Assembly: GCA_023664265.1 (NCBI GenBank)
Contig: JAMPFV010000019.1
Coordinates: 1-43,776, forward strand
DNA length: 43,776 nucleotides
Direction: 5' to 3'
Origin: Roseburia sp.
Lineage (GTDB): Bacteria > Bacillota > Clostridia > Lachnospirales > Lachnospiraceae
Under the pieces are notes generated by a model, which made no database searches, was not told where the DNA came from, and saw nothing but the letters and a program-made list of their open reading frames with translations. The position numbers and the translations under genes are program-made. Below, one piece after another: positions 8,193-16,712 of this stretch. The stretch's first letter is position 1. Each line of letters begins with the position of its first letter.

Positions 8193-9968
8193 GTGGCAAT
8201 GGCGGAGGGAAATAAAAAATACGAAAAACCGAAGAATCGCAGAGGAGCGATAATACGGCTCGGGGGCTATATGCTGCGATATAAGTTTTGGCTGCTCCTT
8301 GCGCTTGCGATGACAATTGCAGGTAATCTGTTGGCGCTTGTGGGACCGATGCTGTCCGGATATGCAATTGACGCAATCGAGCCGGGCGTCGGACAGGTGG
8401 CGTTTGCGCGCGTGTTCCGGTACGCGGGACTGATGGTGGTGTTTTATGTCGCGTCGTCGCTGCTCTCCTACGCGCTTGCGGTGCTGATGATTCACATCAG
8501 CCGCAAGGTCGTGTATCAAATGCGCAGGGATGTGTTTGACCACCTGATGGAGCTGCCGGTGGAATATTTCGACACGCATCAGACGGGGGACATCATCAGC
8601 AGAATCTCCTACGATATTGATACGGTGAATACCTCCCTGTCAAATGATCTGGTGCAAATCCTTACGACCGTGATAACGGTGGCCGGCGCGATTGGCATGA
8701 TGATAGCGATATCGCCGCGGCTGGTGCTGACCTTTGCGGTCACGGTGCCGCTCTCGCTGGCGTTGACAAAGTTCATCACGGGGAAGACGCGCCCGCTGTT
8801 TCGCCTGCGTTCGAGAAAGCTTGGGGAGCTGAACGGATTCGTCGAGGAGATGATATCGGGGCAGAAGACGCTCAAGGCTTATTATCAGGAGGAGAATACG
8901 ATAGCAAGGTTTGACGTGCGCAATGAGGAGGCGGTGGAGGCCTACTATCGCGCAGAGTATTACGGGAGCGTGGTAGGGCCTGCCGTGAATTTCGTCAACA
9001 ACCTGTCGCTGACAATGGTGAGCGTTTTCGGCGCGCTGCTGTTTCTGGCGGGACAGATGACCATCGGGAGCATCTCGTCCTTTATCTTATATTCAAGAAA
9101 GTTTTCGGGGCCGATCAATGAGGCGGCAAACATTATGAGCGAGCTGCAATCAGCGCTCGCGGCGGCGGAGCGTGTGTTTCACATGATGGATGAGCAGGTG
9201 GAGGCCGCCGATGCGGAGAATGCGGCGGTGTTGACGGAGGTGGCGGGGGATGTGCGCCTTGAGCAGGTTTGCTTCGGCTATACACCGGAGAGACTGATTA
9301 TCAAATCGCTGAATCTGTGCGCACCGCCCGGCCGGTTGGTCGCAATCGTGGGGCCTACGGGTGCGGGCAAGACGACACTGATTAATCTGCTGATGCGGTT
9401 TTACGACGTGCAGGACGGCCGCATTTGCGTGGACGGGCGGGAGATAACCGCCATCACGCGCGCGAGCCTGCGCAAGGCGTATGCGATGGTATTGCAGGAC
9501 ACCTGGCTGTTTCACGGCACGATTTTTGAGAACATCGCCTATGGAAAGGCGGACGCGACCACGGAGGAGGTTGAGGCCGCGGCGAAGGCGGCCAAGATTC
9601 ATTCTTATATTAAGAGGCTTCCGCAGGGGTACGATACGGTGCTGACAGACGACGGGACAAACATTTCAAAGGGGCAGAAGCAGCTTTTGACAATCGCGCG
9701 CGCAATGCTGCTCGACGCGCATATGCTAATTCTGGATGAGGCGACCTCGAATGTGGATACCATGACGGAGCAGCAGATTCAACAGGCAATGCGCAGGCTC
9801 ATGGAGAATAAGACGTGCTTTGTGATCGCGCACAGGCTCTCGACCATCCGCAACGCCGACGTGATTCTGGTCGTCAACCACGGGGAAATCGTGGAGCAGG
9901 GGACACACAAAGAGCTGATGGAGAAAAAGGGCTTCTACCATCAGCTCTATAGGGCACAGTTTGAATAG
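8193..9968 (+). CDS. ABC exporter half-transporter, canonical ATPase partner
   Basis: A six-helix membrane domain is followed by an ATPase domain with Walker A GPTGAGKTT (about 387), signature ISKGQKQ (about 490), Walker B LILDEATSNVD with the catalytic Glu, and switch-His AHRLST. The signature is degenerate (SKGQ instead of SGGQ). With the preceding gene this gives one degenerate and one working ATP site, as known for heterodimeric exporters. The GGAGGT at 8181-8186 touches ATG 8187, so GTG 8193 (6-base spacer) or ATG 8199 is the more likely start. The gene follows its partner after about 30 bases and ends only 4 bases from the convergent next gene, with no terminator hairpin seen between. 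Confidence 0.88.
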   Translation: MAMAEGNKKYEKPKNRRGAIIRLGGYMLRYKFWLLLALAMTIAGNLLALVGPMLSGYAIDAIEPGVGQVAFARVFRYAGLMVVFYVASSLLSYALAVLMIHISRKVVYQMRRDVFDHLMELPVEYFDTHQTGDIISRISYDIDTVNTSLSNDLVQILTTVITVAGAIGMMIAISPRLVLTFAVTVPLSLALTKFITGKTRPLFRLRSRKLGELNGFVEEMISGQKTLKAYYQEENTIARFDVRNEEAVEAYYRAEYYGSVVGPAVNFVNNLSLTMVSVFGALLFLAGQMTIGSISSFILYSRKFSGPINEAANIMSELQSALAAAERVFHMMDEQVEAADAENAAVLTEVAGDVRLEQVCFGYTPERLIIKSLNLCAPPGRLVAIVGPTGAGKTTLINLLMRFYDVQDGRICVDGREITAITRASLRKAYAMVLQDTWLFHGTIFENIAYGKADATTEEVEAAAKAAKIHSYIKRLPQGYDTVLTDDGTNISKGQKQLLTIARAMLLDAHMLILDEATSNVDTMTEQQIQQAMRRLMENKTCFVIAHRLSTIRNADVILVVNHGEIVEQGTHKELMEKKGFYHQLYRAQFE

Positions 9969-9972
9969 CGGG

Positions 9973-11193
9973 TTATCGATATAAGGACATCAGGTAATCG
10001 GTGACGACCTCTTTGAGCTCAGCCTGCGCCATGTAGGCCTCGCCGTACAGCTCTCGGGTCTGTGTCACATAGTCTTCGCCGTATTCCTCCGTCATTTCCG
10101 TGATGGCAGCCTCCATGTCAATCGCGAGGCCGGCCTTCTCATAAATGGCCTGATATACAAGAATTGCCTTGAGCGTGTCCTGCGCGCGCTGCGTGAGCTC
10201 TTTCTCATACGCAAATTCGTCCTCGGAGCCTCTCGCCTCCCATGCGGTATCGTATGAGACGCCGTAGGCGGCGAGCATCTGATTATAATACGCGGCCATC
10301 GCTTCGTCGTCATACTTTGTGAGAGATTTCAATATCTTCAGGTAGCTCTTGGGATAAGCCGTTACCGTGGAGTTCGCCACAATATAGTCGGTGAGGTACT
10401 CTTGGAGGTTTTCCTCATAAAAGCGGTTCTCTACCTTTGCGCGGTACTCAGCCGCGGTGGAGACGCCCTCCGTCTCCGCGAGATTTTCCGCCACAAATTC
10501 ATCCGTCAGCTCGGGGGTTACATAAATGCCGTTTATCGTGACGGCGAAGCTCGCCTCCTTGCCGGCAAGATCCGGGTTATTATCGTAGGTCTCGGGAAAC
10601 GTTGCAAGCACGGTCAGCTCCTCCAACGGAGCGTGTCCGATAAGCTGCTGTTCAAAATCATCAATAAAAGTGCCGGAGCCGATGGTCAGGGTGTATCCGG
10701 CGCCGTTGCTGTTTCCGCCCTCAAACTCCACGCCGTCGATGGAGCCCACATAGTCGATGTTTACCCGGTCGCCGTCGGCAATCTTGAGGTCTTCCTCCGT
10801 CCGGAGAGCGGTATGAGCGCTCAGCATCGAGGCGATATCCGCATCGACCTCCTCCGTGGTCGCGGCCAGCTCGTCCGCCGGTATCGGGATATTCTCATAA
10901 TTCACCAATGTGAGCGCGGACTGTACGTCAACGCCCTCCAGCCTGCCGTCCGCCGTGAGGCCGGCACTGTAATCACTGCTGACCGCAGTGCGGACAGCGA
11001 GCAGACAGAGCTGCTTTCCGACAAAAAAGGCGATGAGCAGCACGATGGCCGTGACAACGGCGATGCCGCCTGCCCTTGCAATCTGCTGAGAGCGTCTCTT
11101 TTGCGCGACCGCCTTTTTGCGTTCCTCACGCTTTGCTTTGCTTTTGCTAATGCCGGTATCCTCATTAGCGCCCGTGTTTTTATTCTTTGCCAT
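9973..11193 (-). CDS. membrane-anchored trigger-factor-like FKBP peptidyl-prolyl isomerase
   Basis: The product is about 406 residues. A very basic N-terminus is followed by one membrane segment (about 38-60), then an FKBP-type isomerase domain (GDRVNIDYVGSIDG ... EFEGG ... FIDDFEQQLIGH ... DLAGKEASFAVTI) and a helical C-terminal part like the trigger-factor substrate-binding arms. Trigger factor is normally soluble and ribosome-bound; with a membrane anchor this protein probably helps fold exported proteins outside the cell. The start with GGAAGGATTTTC before ATG 11193 is preferred over the ATG seven codons upstream. It is transcribed alone, towards the ABC exporter. Confidence 0.8.
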   Translation of the reverse strand: MAKNKNTGANEDTGISKSKAKREERKKAVAQKRRSQQIARAGGIAVVTAIVLLIAFFVGKQLCLLAVRTAVSSDYSAGLTADGRLEGVDVQSALTLVNYENIPIPADELAATTEEVDADIASMLSAHTALRTEEDLKIADGDRVNIDYVGSIDGVEFEGGNSNGAGYTLTIGSGTFIDDFEQQLIGHAPLEELTVLATFPETYDNNPDLAGKEASFAVTINGIYVTPELTDEFVAENLAETEGVSTAAEYRAKVENRFYEENLQEYLTDYIVANSTVTAYPKSYLKILKSLTKYDDEAMAAYYNQMLAAYGVSYDTAWEARGSEDEFAYEKELTQRAQDTLKAILVYQAIYEKAGLAIDMEAAITEMTEEYGEDYVTQTRELYGEAYMAQAELKEVVTDYLMSLYR

Positions 11194-11354
11194 TGAAAAT
11201 CCTTCCTTTTCCATATTTTCCGTGTTAAAAAACTCCCATTGAACTAATTTAACATAATTTCCGGAAAAAATAAATAGCCGAAACGGATTTCACAAAGTTT
11301 TCAATATTTTTATCAGGAAAATGCCGGAAACAGGCCCTTGACCGGCGGTTAGGC

Positions 11355-11384
11355 TTGACAATGCACAAGCTGTCAGAATATAAT
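11355..11384 (+). promoter_or_regulatory. strong sigma-A-type promoter
   Basis: TTGACA (11355-11360) and TATAAT (11379-11384) match both consensus hexamers, 18 bases apart. It drives the 11466-12217 gene pair with a leader of about 75 bases. The rest of the 272-base gap (11194-11354) shows no clear element; an A/T-rich stretch there must hold the promoter of the divergent isomerase gene. Confidence 0.75.
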
Positions 11385-11465
11385 CAAAATGACAGGTGAC
11401 AGCTCCGGGGCGTGAGGCCTTGGCGCGCAAGAGCGTAGGAGTGCTGTGACCGGATGGAGGTAGAG

Positions 11466-11864
11466 ATGAACGTAGATGATATTCCGGTACCGTCAGCGGC
11501 GGCGATTCGGGTGAGCAAGGAAGGGAAATCGGCGGTATTTTACACGACGGTTATCCAGAAGACGGACAATAAATATATTTATGCAATGCCGGTGCATATT
11601 GATAAGAAGCTGGTAAATTTTGAGGCAAAGGGCTGCTTGAAGGAGCTGAACATCGAGTTTGCGCCGTTTGAGTTTTATGCGTGGAAGAATATTTCCATCA
11701 TCAAATTCATCGAGGCGGGGAGAACCTACCTGAGAATCAAGACGACGACGCCGGGGGTCAAGTCCATGCCATGGCCGGATAAGGCGCTGACCACAAAGAA
11801 GGAAAAGCGCAAGGCGACGCTTGCGGAGGCAGCGGAAGCGGCAGAGGAAGGAATGCAGGAATGA
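11466..11864 (+). CDS. conserved-looking protein of unknown function
   Basis: The 132-residue product has no recognised motif. Its first hundred residues alternate short hydrophobic and charged segments (AVFYTTVIQK, KYIYAMPVHID, FEFYAWKN), suggesting a small beta-rich fold, perhaps PilZ-like, but no RxxxR or DxSxxG motif is visible. The C-terminus is Lys/Ala/Glu-rich. ATG 11466 with GGAGG 5 bases upstream is chosen over ATG 11454, which lies inside that ribosome site. The stop overlaps the start of the following lipoprotein gene (ATGA), so the two are translationally coupled. Confidence 0.6.
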   Translation: MNVDDIPVPSAAAIRVSKEGKSAVFYTTVIQKTDNKYIYAMPVHIDKKLVNFEAKGCLKELNIEFAPFEFYAWKNISIIKFIEAGRTYLRIKTTTPGVKSMPWPDKALTTKKEKRKATLAEAAEAAEEGMQE

Positions 11865-12217
11865 GAAAATTTTTTGTTGGAGCAGCCGCGGCAGTCTGCG
11901 CTCTGACGCTTGCGGGATGCTCCGCGGGCCTCGGCGAGGACGGCGGGAAGCTGACCGAGGGACTGAAGGAGACTTTCACACAGGAGGTAAAGGCGTTCTT
12001 TGAGAACAGTGATTTGAGCGATACGCTGGGGATCAGCGGGGAGGCGCAGACCCGGATTGAGGAATCCCTGCGCAGCTATATCGACAATTACGAGCTGGAC
12101 GAGGAGGCCTTGAACGAGGCCAGGGACGCCGTGAATGAGGTTCTTGAGAATGCGAAGGGGCTGTCGGCGGAAGAGCTTGAGGACAGACTCTCCGGGATTT
12201 TTGAGAAAAAGGAATAG
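11861..12217 (+). CDS. small lipoprotein
   Basis: The 118-residue product starts with a lipoprotein signal (MRKFFVGAAAAVCALTLAGC), with lipobox LAGC and the modified Cys at residue 20. The mature part is acidic and helix-rich, without a known domain. It should be attached to the outer face of the membrane. Its ATG overlaps the stop of the preceding gene, and a strong terminator follows directly. Confidence 0.75.
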   Translation: MRKFFVGAAAAVCALTLAGCSAGLGEDGGKLTEGLKETFTQEVKAFFENSDLSDTLGISGEAQTRIEESLRSYIDNYELDEEALNEARDAVNEVLENAKGLSAEELEDRLSGIFEKKE

Positions 12218-12218
12218 G

Positions 12219-12249
12219 AAAACCGCAGACCCGACGGGTCTGCGGTTTT
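12219..12249. terminator. bidirectional intrinsic terminator
   Basis: CCGCAGACCC pairs with GGGTCTGCGG around a short loop, flanked by AAAA on the left and TTTT on the right, so it can stop transcription from both sides. It separates the lipoprotein gene from the convergent HD-GYP gene. Confidence 0.9.
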
Positions 12250-12261
12250 GTCGGATGCTTC

Positions 12262-13311
12262 TTACAGCATCCGAATGATTTCAGTGTCGGGCATCGTGCG
12301 CAGATCATGGTAGACCTCTCCGGTGAAGACGGTCGGGCTTGACAGGGCCTCCTCGTGAATCTCCGTGATGCGTCCCTGAATGTTTCCGGTCAGGCAGACG
12401 CGCCGCTCCGTGTAGATATTGGCAATGTGCGTGAGAATGGGTGTAAGGTTTGCCCCGTATTTATCCTCGCCCTGCTTCTCAAAGACACGAATGGCCTGAA
12501 ACGGGGTGAGCGCAAGCCGCTGCGCGCGGGGATGCGTCATCGCCTCGTAGGTGTCAACAATCGCGCAAATCAAGGCGTACGGATCAATGCGCTCCGCCTT
12601 TAGCCGGGCAGGATATCCGCTCCCGTCACAGCGCTCATGGTGCATGATCAGCGTGCTGATGACATGCGGGGGAAGCTGCCGGTTCTTTAAGAGCTCATAG
12701 CCCAGATGAATGTGATGCTGCATCTGTATAAACTCCTCCGGCGTCAGCTTGTCGGGCTTCCACAGAAGCTCATCGGAGATTTTGGTCTTGCCGATGTCAA
12801 ACAGAAACCCGCAGATGGTGAGCGTGTCCAAGTCGTTCTCGCTCATCTCAAGCCATTTCCCGACGACATAGCACAGAAGGCCGCAGTTAAAGCAATGATT
12901 GTATGTAATCTCATTTTCGTTCGGCATCAGGTTGTAGAGATAATCAATCAGCTGCTCGCCGTTCATTACCGAGCCCATAATATCATCCCGCAGGGACAGC
13001 AGCCTGGTCAGATTTAAGTCCAGCCCGGTGTCGAGAACGCGCATGACCTTGATAAATGAGGTAAGCGATACCGTATAGGTGTCGTTAAAGCGCTGAAAAT
13101 GAGGGTGGGAATGAAGGTGCTTGTAGCGGGACATGTCGATTTCATGCGGCTCACAGAGCGCCACCTCCTCGATGTTATATTCGTTCAAGGTCTGGATCCG
13201 CTCCGGCGTTATGGACGAATTGGCCTTGAAGAGAAGCTCTTTTGCAGGAGAATAAATATCCTCATATATTATCATACCCGGCTTTAGGGATGGGGTTGAC
13301 AGTTTAAACAT
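12262..13311 (-). CDS. HD-GYP domain protein with altered HD motif
   Basis: The 349-residue product has an N-terminal region of about 130 residues and a C-terminal HD-GYP domain, known as a cyclic-di-GMP phosphodiesterase fold. The GYP part is intact (HHERCDGSGYP, residues 224-234), as are H139, H200 and D172. The HD motif, usually HDIGK, reads FDIGK: His is replaced by F171 (codon at 12801-12799), removing one metal ligand. It may therefore have reduced activity, bind metal differently, or act as a sensor. GGAGGTGTATTT precedes ATG 13311, and a TATAAT-like sequence lies upstream. It is a single gene that ends at the shared terminator. Confidence 0.85.
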   Translation of the reverse strand: MFKLSTPSLKPGMIIYEDIYSPAKELLFKANSSITPERIQTLNEYNIEEVALCEPHEIDMSRYKHLHSHPHFQRFNDTYTVSLTSFIKVMRVLDTGLDLNLTRLLSLRDDIMGSVMNGEQLIDYLYNLMPNENEITYNHCFNCGLLCYVVGKWLEMSENDLDTLTICGFLFDIGKTKISDELLWKPDKLTPEEFIQMQHHIHLGYELLKNRQLPPHVISTLIMHHERCDGSGYPARLKAERIDPYALICAIVDTYEAMTHPRAQRLALTPFQAIRVFEKQGEDKYGANLTPILTHIANIYTERRVCLTGNIQGRITEIHEEALSSPTVFTGEVYHDLRTMPDTEIIRML

Positions 13312-13526
13312 AAATACACCTCCGCATAAACATAGAATTATAATAATGATACCATAAAAAATAATTTTTTGTACATAAAAAAGTGAAAAACAGAGTTGAA
13401 TATTAAAATTTACCCGCGACGTTTTGTCCGCGATACGGGGGAGAGCAGAACTGCTAAAGGGAGGCGGGCGGTTTTGTGCAATGTTCCGAAATATCGGAGA
13501 AAGCGGAAATTGCGGACGGGTTTGAT

Positions 13527-13555
13527 TTGAAAAACCGGGCCGGCTGCGATAAAAT
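13527..13555 (+). promoter_or_regulatory. promoter of the hydrolase gene
   Basis: TTGAAA (13527-13532) and TAAAAT (13550-13555) are 17 bases apart, about 50 bases before the start at 13605. The remaining gap back to 13312 is A/T-rich near the HD-GYP start; nothing else was recognised. Confidence 0.5.
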
Positions 13556-13604
13556 AAGCTTACCGGAGAACAATTTGAGCGGCGGAAAGGGGAACGGAGC
13601 AGTT

Positions 13605-14534
13605 ATGGCAAAGAGATATTTGAGACTGCCGTCAAAGGACGGCGTACATCAGTTGAATGTGGTGGTGTGGGAGCCGGAAACGGAAGTCCGTGCGGTGGTA
13701 CAGATATCCCACGGGATGGTGGAGATGATAGAGCGCTATGAGGACTTTGCGCTGTTTTTGAATAAGCACGGCTTCGCGGTGGTGGGAAACGACCATCTCG
13801 GACATGGGCAGACGGCCGGCTGCGACGAGGATCTGGGCTATTTTTGCCCGAAAAACATGAGCGCGACCGTTGTGGCGGATCTTTACCGGGTAACGAGGGC
13901 CGCGAAAAAGAGGTATCCGAATCTGCCGTACTTTCTGCTGGGACACAGCATGGGGTCTTTCATGGCCAGAAGATACCTGATGACCTACGGCAATGAGCTG
14001 ACAGGCGCGATTATATGCGGTACGGGAAGTCAGAAGGGGAGTGTGCTGCTCGCGGGAAAGGTCGTGTCCGGCGCGATGAAGCGGATATTTGGCGACAGAT
14101 TCCGCACGAAGCTTCTGAAATGGAACGCCTTCGGCGCTTATCAGAAGAGAATCCCAAACCCGAGAACGCAGAGCGATTGGCTCACGAGGGATGAGGCGGT
14201 TGTTGATTTCTGCATCGGAAACAAATATTGTAATTTTGATTTTACGGTAAACGGCTACAGAACGCTGTTTGACGTGCTCGGATTTATCCAGGATAAGAGG
14301 AATGTGGAGCGGATACCCAAGACGCTGCCGATTCTGTTCATCGCGGGGGAGGCCGACCCGGTAGGGAATTACGGGAAGAGCGTAAAGGCCATCTACGCGG
14401 CATACAGGGAGGCGGGGATAAAAAAGGTCAATATCCGCCTCTATCCGGACGACAGGCATGAGATTCTGAATGAATTGGATAAGGACAGGGTTTACGCGGA
14501 TGTGCTGCGTTGGATTGAGCGCGTACTGCGTTGA
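13605..14534 (+). CDS. alpha/beta hydrolase, monoacylglycerol-lipase-like
   Basis: The 309-residue product belongs to the serine aminopeptidase S33/hydrolase-4 type of alpha/beta hydrolases. It has the nucleophile elbow GHSMG, an oxyanion-type HG (ISHGMVEMIERYEDFA), the acid in GEADPVGNYG and the base in DDRHEILNE. Monoacylglycerol lipases and lysophospholipases have this layout, so an ester of a fatty acid is the likely substrate. No signal peptide is seen, so it should be cytoplasmic. ATG 13605 with GGAGC 5 bases upstream is chosen; an in-frame extension to 13476 has no family support. The next promoter overlaps its stop codon. Confidence 0.85.
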   Translation: MAKRYLRLPSKDGVHQLNVVVWEPETEVRAVVQISHGMVEMIERYEDFALFLNKHGFAVVGNDHLGHGQTAGCDEDLGYFCPKNMSATVVADLYRVTRAAKKRYPNLPYFLLGHSMGSFMARRYLMTYGNELTGAIICGTGSQKGSVLLAGKVVSGAMKRIFGDRFRTKLLKWNAFGAYQKRIPNPRTQSDWLTRDEAVVDFCIGNKYCNFDFTVNGYRTLFDVLGFIQDKRNVERIPKTLPILFIAGEADPVGNYGKSVKAIYAAYREAGIKKVNIRLYPDDRHEILNELDKDRVYADVLRWIERVLR

Positions 14535-14559
14535 CAGGCGGAATAAAAAGTTTTATAAT
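14531..14559 (+). promoter_or_regulatory. consensus promoter overlapping a stop codon
   Basis: TTGACA (14531-14536) and TATAAT (14554-14559) are 17 bases apart, a perfect match to the sigma-A consensus. The TGA stop of the preceding hydrolase is inside the -35 box. It drives the transglutaminase-like gene at 14629. Confidence 0.85.
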
Positions 14560-14628
14560 GATATTCACCAAGAAACTTGAGAGACGCCGTAGGAGCTGCG
14601 GAAGTATGGGAAGCGAGGAGGAACCGAT

Positions 14629-16287
14629 ATGCGGATAGTGCAAAAATTGCTGTACGGGATTGGAGGATTGTTGGCGCTGATACTCCTTTTGGTTGCAATC
14701 TGCCATTACAATCCGGGGTTGGCCTCTAAGCTTGGCAGCGGTCTGCAGGCGGATTCCGGAGGGAGCACACCGAGCACGGTCTCGGCAACGGGCGTTCATC
14801 CGACGGGAACCGGCTCCGGGGAGAGCGCTTCGACGGGCGGCGCTTCGGCACAGGGATTGCCGTCGGACAGGACGGATGCGATGGCGGCTTTGTCCATGAT
14901 GGGCATGGGGCCGAATCCGCGTCTGATCAGCACGACGACCACCACGGACGCGCTTCCGACCGCGCAGGCGGCGGAGGATGAGGATACGCTTGAGATTCCG
15001 AGCAAGGTAGCGGGGCTCAACGGCTATGTTCCGATAAAGGCTACTGGGACGGAAATCACCCAAAAGCAGGCGGATGAGCTTATATCGACGCTCAGCAAGG
15101 GGAGGACCGGGGAGCGGCTCACCTTTGACGAGCGAATCTATCCGTATTATCATATGCTGAACGATACGCAGCAGGCGTTGTATAAGCAGATTTACGCCAA
15201 TGCGGACGCGCTGATTGACGATTTTTCACCCGTAAAGTCGATTGTGTCAAACGACTTGAAGAATGCTTTTACAGCCGTGGTAAACGATCATCCGGAGCTG
15301 TTCTGGGTGAACACGGCGTATCGGTATAAGTATGCGCCGTTGGGAGAGATTGCGGAGATTAAGCTGTCCTTTAACGCGACGGCCAACGACCTTGACAAGG
15401 CCAAGAGCGAATTTGAGGCGGCGGCGAAGCTGATTACGGACAGCACCTATGGGCTTTACACCGATTATGAGAAGGAAAAAAAGGTGCATGACGAGCTGAT
15501 TAAGCAGGTGAAATATGATGCGAATGCGCCGATGAATCAGAGCGCGTACAGCGCGCTTGTATATGGAAGAACGGTATGTGCGGGATATGCGCGGGCCTAT
15601 CAGTATGTGATGCAGCAGTTGGACATTCCGTGCTATTATGTGACCGGCTATGCGGGGGAGAACCATGCGTGGAATATCGTGAAGCTCGACGACGGCTATT
15701 ACAATGTGGATACCACATGGGATGACACGAACCCGAATACCTATGACTATTTTAACTGCTCGGACGCGGATTACGCGGGAAATCATGTGAGAAGGGATTT
15801 GTCCGTGTATCTGCCGCCGTGCAACGGCAATAAATACAGCGGTCTGGAGGTGAATCCGACCACCCCTGCGGCTTCAACGACAACAACGCCGGCGACCACG
15901 ACGACAACAACGCCGGCGACGACACCGGCGACCACGACGACAACAACGCCGGCGACGCCGTCAACCACGACAGGCGGCGAGCGCATCACGGTTCAGACGG
16001 TGCGCGGCGATGACGAGAGGTATCTCTATAAGCTGGAAGACTACTATCTGGCCTGCTTTGAGGCGATGATGGCGACGGACGCGAATACGATAAGCTTTGA
16101 TGTAATCGCGATGGATGAGCAGATGTGGGATGACGTATATAATGCTTACGCCTACGGGGACGTTCAGGACGGATTTATCGAGCGGTATCTTGTGGAGAAG
16201 CATAAGACAGTCTGCAATATCAGCGTTGAGGCGCAGCCAAGAAGCGACGGCAGCTATCTCCTGCACCACACGGCATATATACAGTAG
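14629..16287 (+). CDS. membrane-anchored transglutaminase-like protein
   Basis: The 552-residue product has an N-terminal membrane anchor (about 5-25), a Ser/Gly/Thr-rich linker, then a transglutaminase/protease-like domain with the triad C317 (GRTVCAGYA), H346 (GENHAWN) and D361 (YNVDTTWDD). A Thr/Pro-rich segment (about 413-445) follows, and a C-terminal module of about 100 residues without a known motif. The domain probably acts outside the membrane, either cross-linking or cleaving surface proteins; the choice cannot be made from sequence. GAGGAGGAACCGAT precedes ATG 14629. Confidence 0.82.
   Translation: MRIVQKLLYGIGGLLALILLLVAICHYNPGLASKLGSGLQADSGGSTPSTVSATGVHPTGTGSGESASTGGASAQGLPSDRTDAMAALSMMGMGPNPRLISTTTTTDALPTAQAAEDEDTLEIPSKVAGLNGYVPIKATGTEITQKQADELISTLSKGRTGERLTFDERIYPYYHMLNDTQQALYKQIYANADALIDDFSPVKSIVSNDLKNAFTAVVNDHPELFWVNTAYRYKYAPLGEIAEIKLSFNATANDLDKAKSEFEAAAKLITDSTYGLYTDYEKEKKVHDELIKQVKYDANAPMNQSAYSALVYGRTVCAGYARAYQYVMQQLDIPCYYVTGYAGENHAWNIVKLDDGYYNVDTTWDDTNPNTYDYFNCSDADYAGNHVRRDLSVYLPPCNGNKYSGLEVNPTTPAASTTTTPATTTTTTPATTPATTTTTTPATPSTTTGGERITVQTVRGDDERYLYKLEDYYLACFEAMMATDANTISFDVIAMDEQMWDDVYNAYAYGDVQDGFIERYLVEKHKTVCNISVEAQPRSDGSYLLHHTAYIQ
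15868..15972 (+). repeat. Thr/Pro-coding low-complexity repeat
   Basis: Short units built from ACG/ACA/ACC and CCG codons encode TTTTPATT-type runs inside the transglutaminase-like gene. The sequence ccggcgaccacgacgacaac occurs twice. It probably forms an extended linker and may vary in length between strains. Confidence 0.8.
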
Positions 16288-16374
16288 GCAGTTTCCCGGG
16301 AGGAGGCAGCGGCGGTATTGTGCGTTGCCTGTCCGTTTAGGCGTTATTTTGTTATGATATAAATATATCTCGCC

Positions 16375-16483
16375 ATTTTTTGTCGAAAGATGTCGAGGGC
16401 GTCGGTGACACATTCCGTCTGCCCCGGCAGCATATGAAACCATGACAGGCAGCCCTCGGCTTCGAGAGCTGCCTGATATTTTT
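16375..16483 (+). ncRNA. possible attenuator/riboswitch-like leader ending in a terminator
   Basis: The 425-base gap between the transglutaminase and amidase genes holds one clear structure. A strong terminator (16446-16483) has arms CAGGCAGC and GCTGCCTG, an inner CTCG/CGAG stem, then ATATTTTT. Upstream, GTCGAGGGC (16392-16400) can pair with GCCCTCGGC (16452-16460) with one G-U pair; this helix uses the left part of the terminator and excludes it. CTGCC/GGCAG near 16419-16430 can form a further hairpin between them. Such a choice between two folds is how riboswitches and attenuators work. A TATGATATAAAT stretch at 16353 could be the promoter. TTTGTCGAA at 16379-16387 matches a Spo0A-box consensus. 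No known riboswitch class was recognised. Confidence 0.4.
16446..16483 (+). terminator. intrinsic terminator
   Basis: An 8-bp G/C-rich outer stem, a 4-bp inner stem and a following ATATTTTT run make this a strong intrinsic terminator. It lies about 160 bases after the transglutaminase-like gene and 230 before the amidase. Confidence 0.85.
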
Positions 16484-16712
16484 GGGCAGCTTTTCGCTTT
16501 TTCGTCCGGGAATATCCGTTACGCTGTAGCAGCGCTTCCTTAGAGAGTGCTTAGAGCTTGGAATGGTATGATTTTGTTAAATTTGTAATTTTTTGTCGCC
16601 TTTTGCAACTTTTTTCTCCTTTAAAACGTCTTATATACAGAAGAGAAGCGGGGAAACACGGATGAAGGTGCGCATAACCAAAGCCAAAGCAGCGCGGAAA
16701 TGGGGAGTACTT

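Noticed and set aside
16379..16387. Spo0A box as proof of sporulation control
   Set aside because: A single 9-base match is expected by chance in a window of this size; it is noted only within the leader description.
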